From Flavobacteriales bacterium (lineage in GTDB: Bacteria > Bacteroidota > Bacteroidia > Flavobacteriales_D > Sanyastnellaceae): a stretch of 64,000 bases of DNA. Positions 50,990-60,110 of the stretch are shown piece by piece. The translations under genes were made by a program, and so were the position numbers. The stretch is taken from contig CANFLZ010000001.1 in assembly GCA_947448135.1 (NCBI GenBank), positions 1 through 64,000 of the forward strand, given 5' to 3'. The notes below the pieces were generated by a model. It had not been told where the DNA came from. It saw only the letters and a list, made by a program, of their open reading frames with translations, and did not search any database. Numbering within the stretch: the stretch's first letter is position 1; each line of letters opens with the position of its first letter.

Positions 50990-52225
50990 TTAAGGTCGTA
51001 AAAGGATGCTTCCGCTGTAATATCGGTCTTCTCCGGTTTTGTCATCATGCACAATGGCAATCCATGGATATTGTTTGTTGGCTTCTAAATTTCGACCCTT
51101 TGAGTCGACTCCACTCCAAGCTCTTTTGGGCGTTCTGGTTTCGAATATTTTTCGACCATTGTCATAGATGGAAAGTGTGAAATTTCCTTTCAACGCTTTC
51201 AGACCAACCGGCATAAATTCCTCTCCGATAAACAATGATGTCGGGGCATCTAAATTGTAATCTGAATTGATATTGATGTATTTGATTTTGGTGTCTTTGC
51301 ATCCATTATCATTGACGGCTGTTACTTGTACAGCGTGCTTTCCAGCAGTGGAGAAGGTTTTTAAAGGCTCCATTTCTTTGGAGTCTATGCCATCTTCAAA
51401 TCGCCAAGAATATTGATCACCTCTCACACTCATATTCTCCATACGAACCGTTGGCGCCTCGCTTGGACCATTCACAAATGTCCATTCGAATTCTGCCTCA
51501 GGTGTTGTTAGAATGGTGATGGTTTCGCTCATGTTCATGGTGTTGATCTGTGCACTTTTGTGACCTGAAAGCGAAAGCGAAACAACATAAGTTCCGGGTT
51601 TTAAGTACCGGTGCTTGGGATCTCTTTCATTGGAAAAACTTCCATCTCCGAAATTCCAAAGGAAACTTACATCTTCTGGAGCCATTGGTGGGTTGAAGGC
51701 TATTTCAACTCCTACGCAATTGGTACGCGTTCCACCAGGTTTAAAGGTATTGTTTTGTTGCAAATCCTCATTGCCTTTGTTCGATGAAGAATTGGCAGAA
51801 TTTACTTCGTTCGTCAATTGCTGTGCATGCGTTGCATTGGATTTCGCAAGCATAGTTTTGTTACTTCCGTCTCCATTGATTGGAGTCGATTCTACTTTAC
51901 TCTCTTGGTTCTGGTAGACTTGATTTTCAGAATTAACTTTTCCATTTGAAGATTTGGAATTGACAGAAACTTCTGATGAATTGACAGAAGAAGCAACGGG
52001 AGTATTTTGATTCCAGTTGATGTAAGCAATGGCAGAACCAACGCCCAAGCCGATAACGACAACACCAGCTCCAATGATTTTGAATAATCGAGTGGATGTC
52101 AAAGATGCTGCCGCAGCCGTTGAAGTGACACCTTCGGCTATCCCAGTCCAAACATTGGGCGGGACCGGAGCTTCATAATTGCTGAAAACTCCTCTTATCT
52201 TCTTTTCAAATTTATCGTCCTTCAT
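50990..52225 (-). CDS. Anti-sigma-like membrane protein with PKD domains and a T9SS-B-like terminal domain
   Basis: 411 residues from ATG 52225 (GTG at 52234 is an alternative). Residues 1-46 are cytoplasmic and resemble Bacteroidota anti-sigma N-termini (KFEKKIRGVFSNYEAPVPPN). One helix spans about 47-69 (FKIIGAGVVVIGLGVGSAIA). A long Ser/Asn-rich linker follows, then two PKD-like units (FLWNFGDGSFSNERDPKHRY and QYSWRFEDGIDSKEMEPLKT) and a C-terminal domain (FTLSIYDNGRKIFETRTPKR, WSGVDSKGRNLEANKQYPW, ending SGSILLRP) that parallels the T9SS type B signal of the next gene. The sigma gene upstream overlaps by 14 bases. I infer an anti-sigma factor with a sensor outside the inner membrane; unproven. 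Confidence 0.72.
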   Translation of the reverse strand: MKDDKFEKKIRGVFSNYEAPVPPNVWTGIAEGVTSTAAAASLTSTRLFKIIGAGVVVIGLGVGSAIAYINWNQNTPVASSVNSSEVSVNSKSSNGKVNSENQVYQNQESKVESTPINGDGSNKTMLAKSNATHAQQLTNEVNSANSSSNKGNEDLQQNNTFKPGGTRTNCVGVEIAFNPPMAPEDVSFLWNFGDGSFSNERDPKHRYLKPGTYVVSLSLSGHKSAQINTMNMSETITILTTPEAEFEWTFVNGPSEAPTVRMENMSVRGDQYSWRFEDGIDSKEMEPLKTFSTAGKHAVQVTAVNDNGCKDTKIKYININSDYNLDAPTSLFIGEEFMPVGLKALKGNFTLSIYDNGRKIFETRTPKRAWSGVDSKGRNLEANKQYPWIAIVHDDKTGEDRYYSGSILLRP

Positions 52226-52778
52226 GTGAGACACTTTTATCGATCAAAATTCGCTGTAAGTTTTTCTTGGCTTTAAAATAGTTGCTTTTCGATGTACCCA
52301 CTGAAATGCCTAATTTTTCGGCTACTTCCAAATGGGTAAATTCTTCAAAGGCGATTAGGTTAAAAACAGTTCTGTAAACAGGCGTCAATGACTCCATGGC
52401 TTGCATGATCTCTTCTGGAGAAAAATCAGGCACATCGTCTGAACTGTCTGCATCGTGATGATCATCTGCGATTTCATGGTTATCCGTTGAAACCCACCGG
52501 ATATTTTTCATCTTCCGCAATTGATCAATGCACATATTCACAAACATTCTCCTCAACCAACCTTCAAAAGAACCATTTCCTTTGAATTGCTGGATAGAGA
52601 AGAATACTTTGATAAAGCCTTCTTGTAAAAGGTCTTCAGCGTCTTCCCTCGATTTCAAATAACGTAAACAAACCACCATCATCTTTCCTGCGTACATTTT
52701 GTAGACAAGCTCCTGAGACCGCAAATCCCCTTGGACGCAGCCCGCGATTAACTCGTTTATCAAAATAGTTTCAGGCAC
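52212..52778 (-). CDS. ECF-type RNA polymerase sigma factor
   Basis: 188 residues from a GTG start at 52778. Region 2: LVYKMYAGKMMVVCLRYLKS, REDAEDLLQEGFIKVFFSI, and the -10-contacting GSFEGWLRRMFVNMCIDQLR. Region 4: SLTPVYRTVFNLIAFEEFTH followed by the helix-turn-helix LEVAEKLGISVGTSKSNYFK. A His/Asp-rich linker (HEIADDHHDADSSDD) lies between. It overlaps its membrane-bound partner by 14 bases, the usual layout of an ECF sigma and its anti-sigma. Divergent from mnmA. Its targets are unknown; the adjacent T9SS type B gene is a candidate. Confidence 0.92.
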   Translation of the reverse strand: MPETILINELIAGCVQGDLRSQELVYKMYAGKMMVVCLRYLKSREDAEDLLQEGFIKVFFSIQQFKGNGSFEGWLRRMFVNMCIDQLRKMKNIRWVSTDNHEIADDHHDADSSDDVPDFSPEEIMQAMESLTPVYRTVFNLIAFEEFTHLEVAEKLGISVGTSKSNYFKAKKNLQRILIDKSVSHEGR

Positions 52779-52782
52779 TCAA

Positions 52783-52790
52783 CTAAAGTA
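52783..52790 (-). promoter_or_regulatory. -7 box-like TACTTTAG for the ECF operon
   Basis: TACTTTAG on the minus strand, one mismatch to TAnnTTTG, 4 bases before the GTG start at 52778. Confidence 0.35.
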
Positions 52791-52812
52791 TTGACGAAAT
52801 TGATTCAAAGGG

Positions 52813-52845
52813 TTGCCTTTTCTCAAAAAAAAAAATCTACTTTTG
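52813..52845 (+). promoter_or_regulatory. Promoter TTG-N22-TACTTTTG for mnmA
   Basis: TTG at 52813-52815, an A-rich 22-base spacer and a perfect TACTTTTG at 52838-52845. It ends 8 bases before the ATG at 52854, which it selects over the longer frame beginning at 52791. Confidence 0.63.
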
Positions 52846-52853
52846 TTTCATCA

Positions 52854-54059
52854 ATGGGAAAAAGAGTAGTTGTAGGTCTTTCAGGTGGTGTCGATTCTAG
52901 TGTCGCAGCACATCTTCTTTTGGAACAAGGGTATGAGGTGATCGGTGTATTCATGCGGAATTGGCACGATGAATCCGTTGTCATCAATCAGGAATGTCCG
53001 TGGATTGACGATAGCAATGACGCTCTCATGGTGGCCGAGCACTTGGGTATTCCTTTTCAAGTTTTGGATTTGAGCGCAGAGTACCGCAAGCGTATCGTGG
53101 AATACATGTTCGATGAATACGAAAATGGCTTCACTCCCAACCCTGATATTCTTTGCAACAGAGAAATTAAGTTTGATGTTTTTTTAAAGGCGGCAGAGCA
53201 ACTGGGCGCTGATTTCGTGGCAACAGGACATTATTGCCAAAAACAATGGAACGAAACAACTCTGTCTTTTGAGTTGATTGAAGGAAACGATGCAAACAAG
53301 GACCAAAGCTATTTTCTGTGTCAAATTTCACAGGATCAATTGGCCAAGGCTTTGTTTCCAATTGGTCATTTAGAGAAAAGTGAAGTGAGGCATATTGCAC
53401 AAGAAATTGGATTGCCAACTGCCAATAAAAAAGATTCGCAAGGACTTTGTTTCATTGGTAAAGTAAAGTTGCCAGTGTTCTTGCAACAACAATTGGCGCC
53501 CAAAGAGGGCAATGTGATTTACATTACAGAGGACGAGTTTTCAAGAGTTGCTGGAGGCAGAGCGTTGCAACAATGGAATGTCGATGATGCCATTAAAATA
53601 GCCAAAGGCCCGAATTGGAATGAGATGAAGGGCAAATGGATTGGGAAACATCAAGGAGCACATTTTTATACTGTAGGGCAAAGGAAAGGTTTGCAAATCG
53701 GCGGATTCAAAGAACCATTATTTATCATTCACACCGATGTTGTTACCAATACAGTATATGTGGGTGAAGGTGAAAATCATGTTGCATTGTTTCAGAATGT
53801 CGTATTTGTACCCCATAACCATATTCATTTTTTACAAAAGGATTTTGGTCTTAATAAAACGGTTTCGGCGAGAATTCGATATCGACAACCATTGGAGAAT
53901 GCGCAACTTCATCAGTTGGAAGATGGTTATTTTTTCCATTTTGAACAGGCGCAAAGAGCGGTAGCGCCAGGTCAGTTTATCGCTTGGTATGGGCCCACTA
54001 CTTTAAATTCCAAATCATTTTCTCATGTTTTAGGAAGTGGTAGGATTTCATGTTGTTGA
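52854..54059 (+). CDS. mnmA: tRNA-specific 2-thiouridylase MnmA
   Basis: MnmA thiolates U34 of Lys, Glu and Gln tRNAs. 401 residues from ATG 52854, which sits just after a promoter and starts MGKRVVVGLSGGVDSS with the PP-loop; the 21 extra codons upstream overlap the promoter. Also seen: NPDILCNREIKF (first catalytic Cys), ATGHY, KDQSYFLCQIS, KKDSQGLCFIGK (second Cys), HQGAHFYTVGQRKGL and the C-terminal barrel ending QRAVAPGQFIAWYGP. Some family members carry longer N-termini, but none is supported here. Confidence 0.95.
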   Translation: MGKRVVVGLSGGVDSSVAAHLLLEQGYEVIGVFMRNWHDESVVINQECPWIDDSNDALMVAEHLGIPFQVLDLSAEYRKRIVEYMFDEYENGFTPNPDILCNREIKFDVFLKAAEQLGADFVATGHYCQKQWNETTLSFELIEGNDANKDQSYFLCQISQDQLAKALFPIGHLEKSEVRHIAQEIGLPTANKKDSQGLCFIGKVKLPVFLQQQLAPKEGNVIYITEDEFSRVAGGRALQQWNVDDAIKIAKGPNWNEMKGKWIGKHQGAHFYTVGQRKGLQIGGFKEPLFIIHTDVVTNTVYVGEGENHVALFQNVVFVPHNHIHFLQKDFGLNKTVSARIRYRQPLENAQLHQLEDGYFFHFEQAQRAVAPGQFIAWYGPTTLNSKSFSHVLGSGRISCC

Positions 54060-54111
54060 AAAATAATATGTTAAAGTGACAACTTGAAAGGGCGTATTGC
54101 TGTCTGCCAAT

Positions 54112-54119
54112 TATATTCG
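54112..54119 (+). promoter_or_regulatory. -7 box-like TATATTCG for the 54126 gene
   Basis: TATATTCG, one mismatch to TAnnTTTG, 6 bases before the ATG at 54126. It lies inside a longer frame starting at 54084, which is rejected. Confidence 0.42.
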
Positions 54120-54125
54120 CCTATC

Positions 54126-56249
54126 ATGAAAAAAATTACTTTCATCTTAATGACCCTCCTTTTGATAGGGTTTTCTCAAATCCATGGACAGATTTCGACG
54201 CCATGTGGAGACTCTTTGCATTATGTGCAAATTCAAATGACCACCAATATTTGGGCTTCTGAAATGTCTTGGATACTATTGGATAATAATGCACTTCCTA
54301 TCAATGGAGGGGGACCATATTCCAATAACCAAGCTTTTGAATTGACCATGTGCGTGCCCGCTGGTTGTTACACACTTCACTTGCACGATAGCTTTGGTGA
54401 TGGATGGAATGGAGGTACAATGAATTTTCTGGTTGATGGATCGGTTGTGTTTTCAGGAACGATGGCATCTGGTTCCGATTTGGTCATGCCTATTTCCATC
54501 AATAGCATGGGGTGTGTCAGCTCAATTCCGCTAGGTTGCATGGATCCTGCAGCATACAACTTTAATCCTCAAGCGCAGATGAGTGATGGGTCATGTTTGT
54601 ATGCAGGATGCACAGATCCAACAGCAATGAATTATGTGGCTACTGCTAATTTGGATGATAGTTCCTGTGTGTATTGTGAAGGTGGTGCTTATGCTCATTT
54701 GTATATCTGTGCATTTGCCAACGGAGATCAAATCAATTTAAACTTAGTTGATAGCAATGGAGTTTCCATTTTCACATCTCCTACCATTGCGAGTGGCGCT
54801 ATATTCAATGCGCAACTGTGTTTGGATAGCACCATGTGCTATACGGCAATCATGACCAATACTGCAGGATTGTTGGGCTGGAACAATGGGTATTTCTGGA
54901 TCTCTGTTGGAGGTGCACAAATTATCAATCAGGCTTTGGATGTGAATTTGACCACTGAAACAGCCAACTTCAGCATCAATGGTCCTTGTAATTTTGTTCC
55001 TACTCCTGGCTGCATGGATCCATTTGCGATCAATTATAATGTTGCTGCGAATACGCCAGATAGCTCATGTTTATATCCAGTATATGGTTGTTTTGATATC
55101 AATGCTTTGAATTATAATGCTAATGCAACAGTTGAGTCAAATTGTATTTACGCCAATACCTGCGGAACCCAAAACATGATTTATTTTGATTGGATGGGGA
55201 ATGTCAATTTGGGTTACAACAATGCCTATTATTTGAATGACATCAATGGTGGTTACATCAATTACATCAATGAAGGCACGGATACTTATGCTTGCGTTAA
55301 TGACGGTTGTTATTATATCGGCTATTCGGGAAATAGTTCTGGATGGAATTCTGATTCTCTCGTGGTAAGCGTCAATCAAAATATGGCTACAGCGCTTCAC
55401 CTGACGCCCAATGGTAATTATAATGGGATTTATTTGATTTCTGTGAATACAGAAAACCCTTGTACTTGGACTATCCCTGGCTGCACGGATCCAATGTCTT
55501 TGAACTACAATGCCATGGCTAACGTTTCTGATTCTTCTTGTATTTACAACTCTGATTGCGCTTATGGGTTTTCTTCTATCGCTGGAACAACTGGATATTG
55601 GGCCAACGAAATGAGTTTTACTGTTCAAAATAGCGCCGGTGATGTTGTATATTCTTTTCAAGGTGAAGAAGCCAATACAAACTTTGTGGATTATTTGTGC
55701 TTGGCTCCTGATTGCTATACTGTCAACATGGAAGATTCTTGGGGCGATGGCTGGAACGGTGGAAACTTTATGATGTACGACAATACAAGCACGAACTATT
55801 TTTCTGGATACTTGCAATGGGGTAGTGCTGCTATTGGCCAATTCAGCGTGAATGGTGGATGCATCGAGCAAATCTGGGGATGCACGGATAGCTTGGCATT
55901 GAATTACAATCCTTCTGCAACGTCTAATGATGGAACTTGTTTCTACAACGATAACAATCCTCAAGGTTGGAATCCGGGTATGGCACCAAGCGCTGGATGG
56001 GAAGCGGTATTTTACCCCAACCCTTCCATGGGGAATGTCAATTTACAACTTTCAGGAGTGCAACCTACAGATGTTGTGCGATACAACATTTATTCATTGG
56101 AAGGTCAATTGATCGCGAAACATCAAATCTCGAATGAAGACAAATCGAACAATTTAACCATCAAGAATTTCCCTTCGGAGTCTGGTGTTTACTTGATTCA
56201 AATTTTTGTAAACGATGCTTCTCAAATGTATCGTGTGGTGAGATTATAA
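54126..56249 (+). CDS. Repeat-rich secreted protein with T9SS type A sorting domain
   Basis: 707 residues from ATG 54126; signal peptide MKKITFILMTLLLIGFSQIH. Six copies of a Cys-bounded unit of about 24 residues, pattern GC-x-DP-x-A-x-NYN-x-x-A-x4-DSSC-x-Y, are spread along the chain (for example GCMDPAAYNFNPQAQ, GCTDPTAMNYVATAN, GCTDSLALNYNPSAT). Between them lie about 100-residue beta units, two of which carry DSFGDGWNGG or DSWGDGWNGG. The Asp/Asn-rich loops suggest Ca binding and each Cys pair a disulfide. T9SS signal at the end: VFYPNPSMGNVNLQL to YRVVRL. A surface adhesin or matrix protein is likely. Confidence 0.83.
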   Translation: MKKITFILMTLLLIGFSQIHGQISTPCGDSLHYVQIQMTTNIWASEMSWILLDNNALPINGGGPYSNNQAFELTMCVPAGCYTLHLHDSFGDGWNGGTMNFLVDGSVVFSGTMASGSDLVMPISINSMGCVSSIPLGCMDPAAYNFNPQAQMSDGSCLYAGCTDPTAMNYVATANLDDSSCVYCEGGAYAHLYICAFANGDQINLNLVDSNGVSIFTSPTIASGAIFNAQLCLDSTMCYTAIMTNTAGLLGWNNGYFWISVGGAQIINQALDVNLTTETANFSINGPCNFVPTPGCMDPFAINYNVAANTPDSSCLYPVYGCFDINALNYNANATVESNCIYANTCGTQNMIYFDWMGNVNLGYNNAYYLNDINGGYINYINEGTDTYACVNDGCYYIGYSGNSSGWNSDSLVVSVNQNMATALHLTPNGNYNGIYLISVNTENPCTWTIPGCTDPMSLNYNAMANVSDSSCIYNSDCAYGFSSIAGTTGYWANEMSFTVQNSAGDVVYSFQGEEANTNFVDYLCLAPDCYTVNMEDSWGDGWNGGNFMMYDNTSTNYFSGYLQWGSAAIGQFSVNGGCIEQIWGCTDSLALNYNPSATSNDGTCFYNDNNPQGWNPGMAPSAGWEAVFYPNPSMGNVNLQLSGVQPTDVVRYNIYSLEGQLIAKHQISNEDKSNNLTIKNFPSESGVYLIQIFVNDASQMYRVVRL

Positions 56250-56262
56250 ATAGAATTTATAG

Positions 56263-56298
56263 CAAAAAAAGGGAGCTTTGGAGCTCCCTTTTTTTTTG
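56263..56298 (+). terminator. Intrinsic terminator after the 54126 gene
   Basis: AAAGGGAGCT-TTGG-AGCTCCCTTT stem followed by a T-run, 14 bases after the stop codon. Confidence 0.85.
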
Positions 56299-56365
56299 AT
56301 GAGAATGGGAAACTTGTCATTTGTTTGAGATAAGTTGTTTAAATTGCATGAGCAAATTTTAGAAT

Positions 56366-58870
56366 ATGAAAGATTGTATTTTCATCAAAAAGTCACTGAT
56401 TGTGGCATTGGTATTTTTCGGCTTAAAGGCCAATTCACAAGTTAGTTTTGGAGACGAACCATTCAATTGGTCGGACAAGCATGCGCCATCGGGAGTTGAC
56501 TTTGTGCAAACGCCAGGAATCAATTTGGCTGCGTTACAAGCGGAGGATGCTGTTGTCGATCAAGTAAAATCAGCGCCGTATAGATTTGGAGTTGAGTTTG
56601 GTGTAAATTACAACTTGGAAAATTCGGGAAGTTGGACTTTTTTTCCCAATGAAGACATGGCCATTTGGCAATTGGGAGTGGAGTGTCCATCGGCTCGAAC
56701 AATCAACTTTGTATTTTCCTCTTACCGCTTGGTCAAAGGATGTGAGTTGTATTTGTGGGCAGCAGAGCGGGATGAGTTCTTGGGAAAGTTCAATGAGAAG
56801 AATAATTCAGAAGCCAATGTGTTGGGTACAACAATCTTGCATAGTGATCGCGCTGTAATTGAGTTGCATGTTCCCATTAGTAGAATGCATGAAGTGTCTT
56901 TGACATTGGGTCAAATCGTACATGGATATCGTCCAGTTTTGTTGAGCCATTTTGACAATGATTACGAACAACGTGGACCCTATGGCACTTCAGGCAATTG
57001 TGAGAACAATGTCAATTGTGCTGTTGGGGCAGATTGGCAGATTGAGAAAAGAGCTGTGGCTTTGATTTTAAGTGGAGGTTCGGCCTTGTGCACTGGTTCT
57101 TTGGTGAACAACACAGCCAATGATGGCACACCTTATTTCTTGACGGCCAATCATTGCTATAGCAATACAGTTGGCTCTTGGGTTTTTGTTTTCAATCATG
57201 AGACTGCAGGCTGCACTGGAACGACAGGACCAACCAACCAAACAATTTCAGGGTCTGTTTTGCGCGCTAAAAATGCAGGTTCTGATTTTTGTTTGTTAGA
57301 ATTAAATTCAACGCCACCGGCCAGTTACAATGTGCAGTATGCCGGTTGGGATGCCTCAGATGCCAATGCAGTGACCAATGTTGTCGGTATTCATCATCCT
57401 GCTGGAGATTTAAAGAAAATCAGTTTTGAAAATGATCCAGTAACACAAGGCACATGGTCAGGTGCTCAGACTTGGAATGTTGCGCAGTGGGATGACGGTG
57501 TGACAGAGGGCGGTTCTTCAGGTAGCCCATTGTTTGATCAGAATCACAGAATTATTGGTCAGTTATATGGTGGTTTATCGGCGTGTTCAGGCGCTGTGGA
57601 AAATGGAGAAGGCGACTCTTATGGTCGTTTCGGTATCTCTTGGAATACGGGGACTACTGTTGATACTCGATTAAAAGAATGGTTGGACCCTTCCAATTCT
57701 GGAGTTTTGGTTTTGGATGGATTTCCGGATGGTTTTGTTCCGTTAGCTTTGGATGCAAGCGCATCAGCGATCAACAATTTCGTAGCTTCTACTTGTAACC
57801 CTACGCTAACGCCATCTGTAACGCTGATCAATCAAGGATCTACAGACTTGACTTCTGTATCAATTCAATGTCAATGGAACAATGGAACTCTTCAATCCTT
57901 CAATTGGACAGGGACGTTGACGCAAGGTCAATCAACAATTGTCGATTTGCCAGCGCAGAATTTAGTTTCCGGAGTCAATACACTCACCGTTACATTGTCT
58001 GGTCCTAACAATGGTACAGATGAAAATCTGAACAACAACTCAATTTCAGCGAATGTGAATTATATCAACGCTGTTGCTGCAGTCAGCTTGCCATATAGCA
58101 ACGATTTTTTGGATCCGGCATTTCCATATAGTGGATGGCAATTGAATAATCCTGAGTCCGACATCACTTGGTCTCAAACAGCGGTGGTGAACGGTGGAGG
58201 AGTGTTGAAATACGATTGTTACAACAACGGAACACAAGGTGAAATTGATGAATTTATTGCAGCCCCAGTTGCGATAAATACCAACTCCGCTTCTTTGCGT
58301 TTTAATTTGGCACACGTTCAGTACAATACGCAATATTCAGATTCTTTGAAAGTGGCTGTTTCAACTTCGTGCGATGGACCTTGGGAGGTGGTGTACAATT
58401 TGGGAGGTGCTGAATTGGCTACCGCTGCAGCAAGCACCTCAGATTATTTGGAGCCAGCAGCAGCAGATTGGAGGACAGAATGTGTTGATTTGAGCAATCG
58501 ATTTGGTCAAAATTTATTCGTCAAGTTTGTCGCTGTCAATGACTATGGAAATAACATTTTTATTGATGATATGTCTATCGTTGAAATGGATTGTAATGGC
58601 ACAACGTCCGTTCAAAATATCATCGAATCAACTTCTGTTAAGCTGTATCCCAATCCTACGCAATCAACCGCTCAATTGATAATTCCATCCGAAATGGGAA
58701 GTGCTTGCATGGTCGAGATTTTTAATGCGGTAGGTCAATTGGTTCAGAAGCATAACGCGCAGCCTGGGGTATTTGAATTAAATGTCAATTCACTTCAAGA
58801 TGGTTTGTATCAAGTGCGTGTAGTAGGCAAGCAAAATGTTTCGACCGTGTCTTGGGTGATCAAGAAATAA
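56366..58870 (+). CDS. Secreted trypsin-fold (lysyl endopeptidase-like) protease with T9SS type A signal
   Basis: 834 residues with a signal peptide (to about 25, LKANSQ). A 180-residue propeptide-like region precedes the protease (about 215-450): ALCTGSLVNNTANDGTPYFL with His263 in TANHC, Asp in GSDFCLLELN, and Ser385 in EGGSSGSPLFDQ. This arrangement with several Cys resembles Achromobacter protease I (Lys-specific, S1 family). Then a CARDB-like beta domain (about 460-580), a MAM/jelly-roll-like domain (590-750) and the T9SS type A end (KLYPNPTQSTAQLII to VSWVIKK). Secreted to the surface or medium, likely for protein degradation. Lys specificity is inferred from family only. Confidence 0.87.
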   Translation: MKDCIFIKKSLIVALVFFGLKANSQVSFGDEPFNWSDKHAPSGVDFVQTPGINLAALQAEDAVVDQVKSAPYRFGVEFGVNYNLENSGSWTFFPNEDMAIWQLGVECPSARTINFVFSSYRLVKGCELYLWAAERDEFLGKFNEKNNSEANVLGTTILHSDRAVIELHVPISRMHEVSLTLGQIVHGYRPVLLSHFDNDYEQRGPYGTSGNCENNVNCAVGADWQIEKRAVALILSGGSALCTGSLVNNTANDGTPYFLTANHCYSNTVGSWVFVFNHETAGCTGTTGPTNQTISGSVLRAKNAGSDFCLLELNSTPPASYNVQYAGWDASDANAVTNVVGIHHPAGDLKKISFENDPVTQGTWSGAQTWNVAQWDDGVTEGGSSGSPLFDQNHRIIGQLYGGLSACSGAVENGEGDSYGRFGISWNTGTTVDTRLKEWLDPSNSGVLVLDGFPDGFVPLALDASASAINNFVASTCNPTLTPSVTLINQGSTDLTSVSIQCQWNNGTLQSFNWTGTLTQGQSTIVDLPAQNLVSGVNTLTVTLSGPNNGTDENLNNNSISANVNYINAVAAVSLPYSNDFLDPAFPYSGWQLNNPESDITWSQTAVVNGGGVLKYDCYNNGTQGEIDEFIAAPVAINTNSASLRFNLAHVQYNTQYSDSLKVAVSTSCDGPWEVVYNLGGAELATAAASTSDYLEPAAADWRTECVDLSNRFGQNLFVKFVAVNDYGNNIFIDDMSIVEMDCNGTTSVQNIIESTSVKLYPNPTQSTAQLIIPSEMGSACMVEIFNAVGQLVQKHNAQPGVFELNVNSLQDGLYQVRVVGKQNVSTVSWVIKK

Positions 58871-58887
58871 TCTTATTTTTTGTGGAT

Positions 58888-58916
58888 AAAAAGGCCTTCT
58901 CGTAAGGCCTTTTTTT
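58888..58916 (+). terminator. Intrinsic terminator after the protease gene
   Basis: AAGGCCTT-N5-AAGGCCTT stem followed by a T-run, 20 bases after the stop of the protease gene. Confidence 0.8.
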
Positions 58917-58939
58917 ATGCTTCAAAGCTTTGTGGTAGG

Positions 58940-58947
58940 TAAATTTG
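58940..58947 (+). promoter_or_regulatory. -7 box TAAATTTG for the glycosyltransferase operon
   Basis: Perfect TAnnTTTG ending 5 bases before the ATG at 58953. It supports that start over one at 58917 inside the terminator tail. Confidence 0.5.
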
Positions 58948-58952
58948 CAAGA

Positions 58953-60110
58953 ATGAAATCGAATTGGGATTGGATGAATCAAGAATTGGCAAGCTTTCCT
59001 TTATGGGCATGGCTGATTTTGGCATTGTTGGCTTTCTTTTGGGTGGTGCAACTTTTTTATTTTATTCGATATTTTGCACCGTTGGGTAAAATCAAAATGG
59101 ATGAGCGCGCCATGCGTCAGCCAGGAGTTAGTGTGATTGTTTGTGCCAGAAATGAGGAGCGCAATCTGATGATGAATGTTCCCAAATTGATGGAGCTGGA
59201 TTATCCCAACTTTGAGTTGATTGTGGTCAATGATTCTAGTTATGATGATACAGCAGATATTCTAAAAGCATTGTCTATCAATTATCCCAAGATGCACGTT
59301 ATTCATATTGATGAAGACAAGCAAAATATGCAAGGGAAAAAGTTTGCTTTGACTTTGGGAATTAAAGCGGCAAAAAATGATATCGTTGTTTTATTAGATG
59401 CCGATTGCTATCCGAGATCAAATGATTGGTTGTCATCCATTGTTGCCAAGTATAAGGATGGAAAGCAAATCGTGTTGGGTTATTCTCCTTTCAAAAAAGA
59501 AAATGGATGGCTCAACAAAATTGCTCGTTTTGATAATGTTTGGGTCGGCATGCAATATTTGGGGATGGCCAAAGGAGGAAAACCATACATGGGTGTGGGA
59601 CGTAACTTGAGCTATTTTACGGAATTGTTTTTTAAGGTGGGTGGTTTCAAAAGTCACTATAGTATTTCAAGTGGAGATGATGATTTATTGATCAATCAAA
59701 TTGCGAACAAGCAAAATACCGTAGTCGCATACTCAGCGGATTGCCAGACAATATCACCAGCCAAGAAAACCATGCAGGAGTGGAAGGCACAGAAGAAGCG
59801 TCACTTTACAACTTCGCCCATGTATCGTGCAGCTGATAAAAGAAGATTGGCCATGTTGCCATTCTCTTGGTTTGCGATGCATTTGTTGTTGGTGGCTTGG
59901 ATTATTTTGTTCCCTGCCTACTGGTATTTTTCAGCGGTTTTATTCTTGCGTTGGATTGTTTTGGTTTTGGTGACTTACCGATTTGCAAAAGCTTCTGATC
60001 AAGGTCGCGATATTGCTTGGCTAGCGCCTATTATTGAAGTTCAATTGAATTTTCTGCACGTAGGACTGTACTTTAGTAATCTTATTCGTAAACCACAAAA
60101 ATGGAATTGA
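58953..60110 (+). CDS. Family 2 membrane glycosyltransferase
   Basis: 385 residues from ATG 58953. One N-terminal helix (LWAWLILALLAFFWVVQLFY) and two or three C-terminal helices (from LAMLPFSWFAMHLLLVAWII). The GT-A fold lies between: GVSVIVCARNEERNL, FELIVVNDSSYDDT, the DxD-type motif VVLLDADCYPRS, SSGDDDLLINQI, and a QxxRW-like KAQKKRHFTTSP. Such processive-type GT2 enzymes build surface polysaccharides at the inner membrane. Donor and acceptor unknown. Overlaps the sigma gene by 10 bases. Confidence 0.87.
   Translation: MKSNWDWMNQELASFPLWAWLILALLAFFWVVQLFYFIRYFAPLGKIKMDERAMRQPGVSVIVCARNEERNLMMNVPKLMELDYPNFELIVVNDSSYDDTADILKALSINYPKMHVIHIDEDKQNMQGKKFALTLGIKAAKNDIVVLLDADCYPRSNDWLSSIVAKYKDGKQIVLGYSPFKKENGWLNKIARFDNVWVGMQYLGMAKGGKPYMGVGRNLSYFTELFFKVGGFKSHYSISSGDDDLLINQIANKQNTVVAYSADCQTISPAKKTMQEWKAQKKRHFTTSPMYRAADKRRLAMLPFSWFAMHLLLVAWIILFPAYWYFSAVLFLRWIVLVLVTYRFAKASDQGRDIAWLAPIIEVQLNFLHVGLYFSNLIRKPQKWN

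Noticed and set aside
52791..52853. Longer N-terminus for mnmA
   Set aside because: The extra 21 codons overlap the TTG-N22-TACTTTTG promoter and have no match to the family start, which begins at MGKRVVVGLSGG.
55137..55964. A 275-codon open frame on the minus strand
   Set aside because: It lies wholly inside the repeat-rich T9SS gene on the other strand; its composition (many Ile, Arg, Ser, His) mirrors the complementary codons and no domain or signal is visible.
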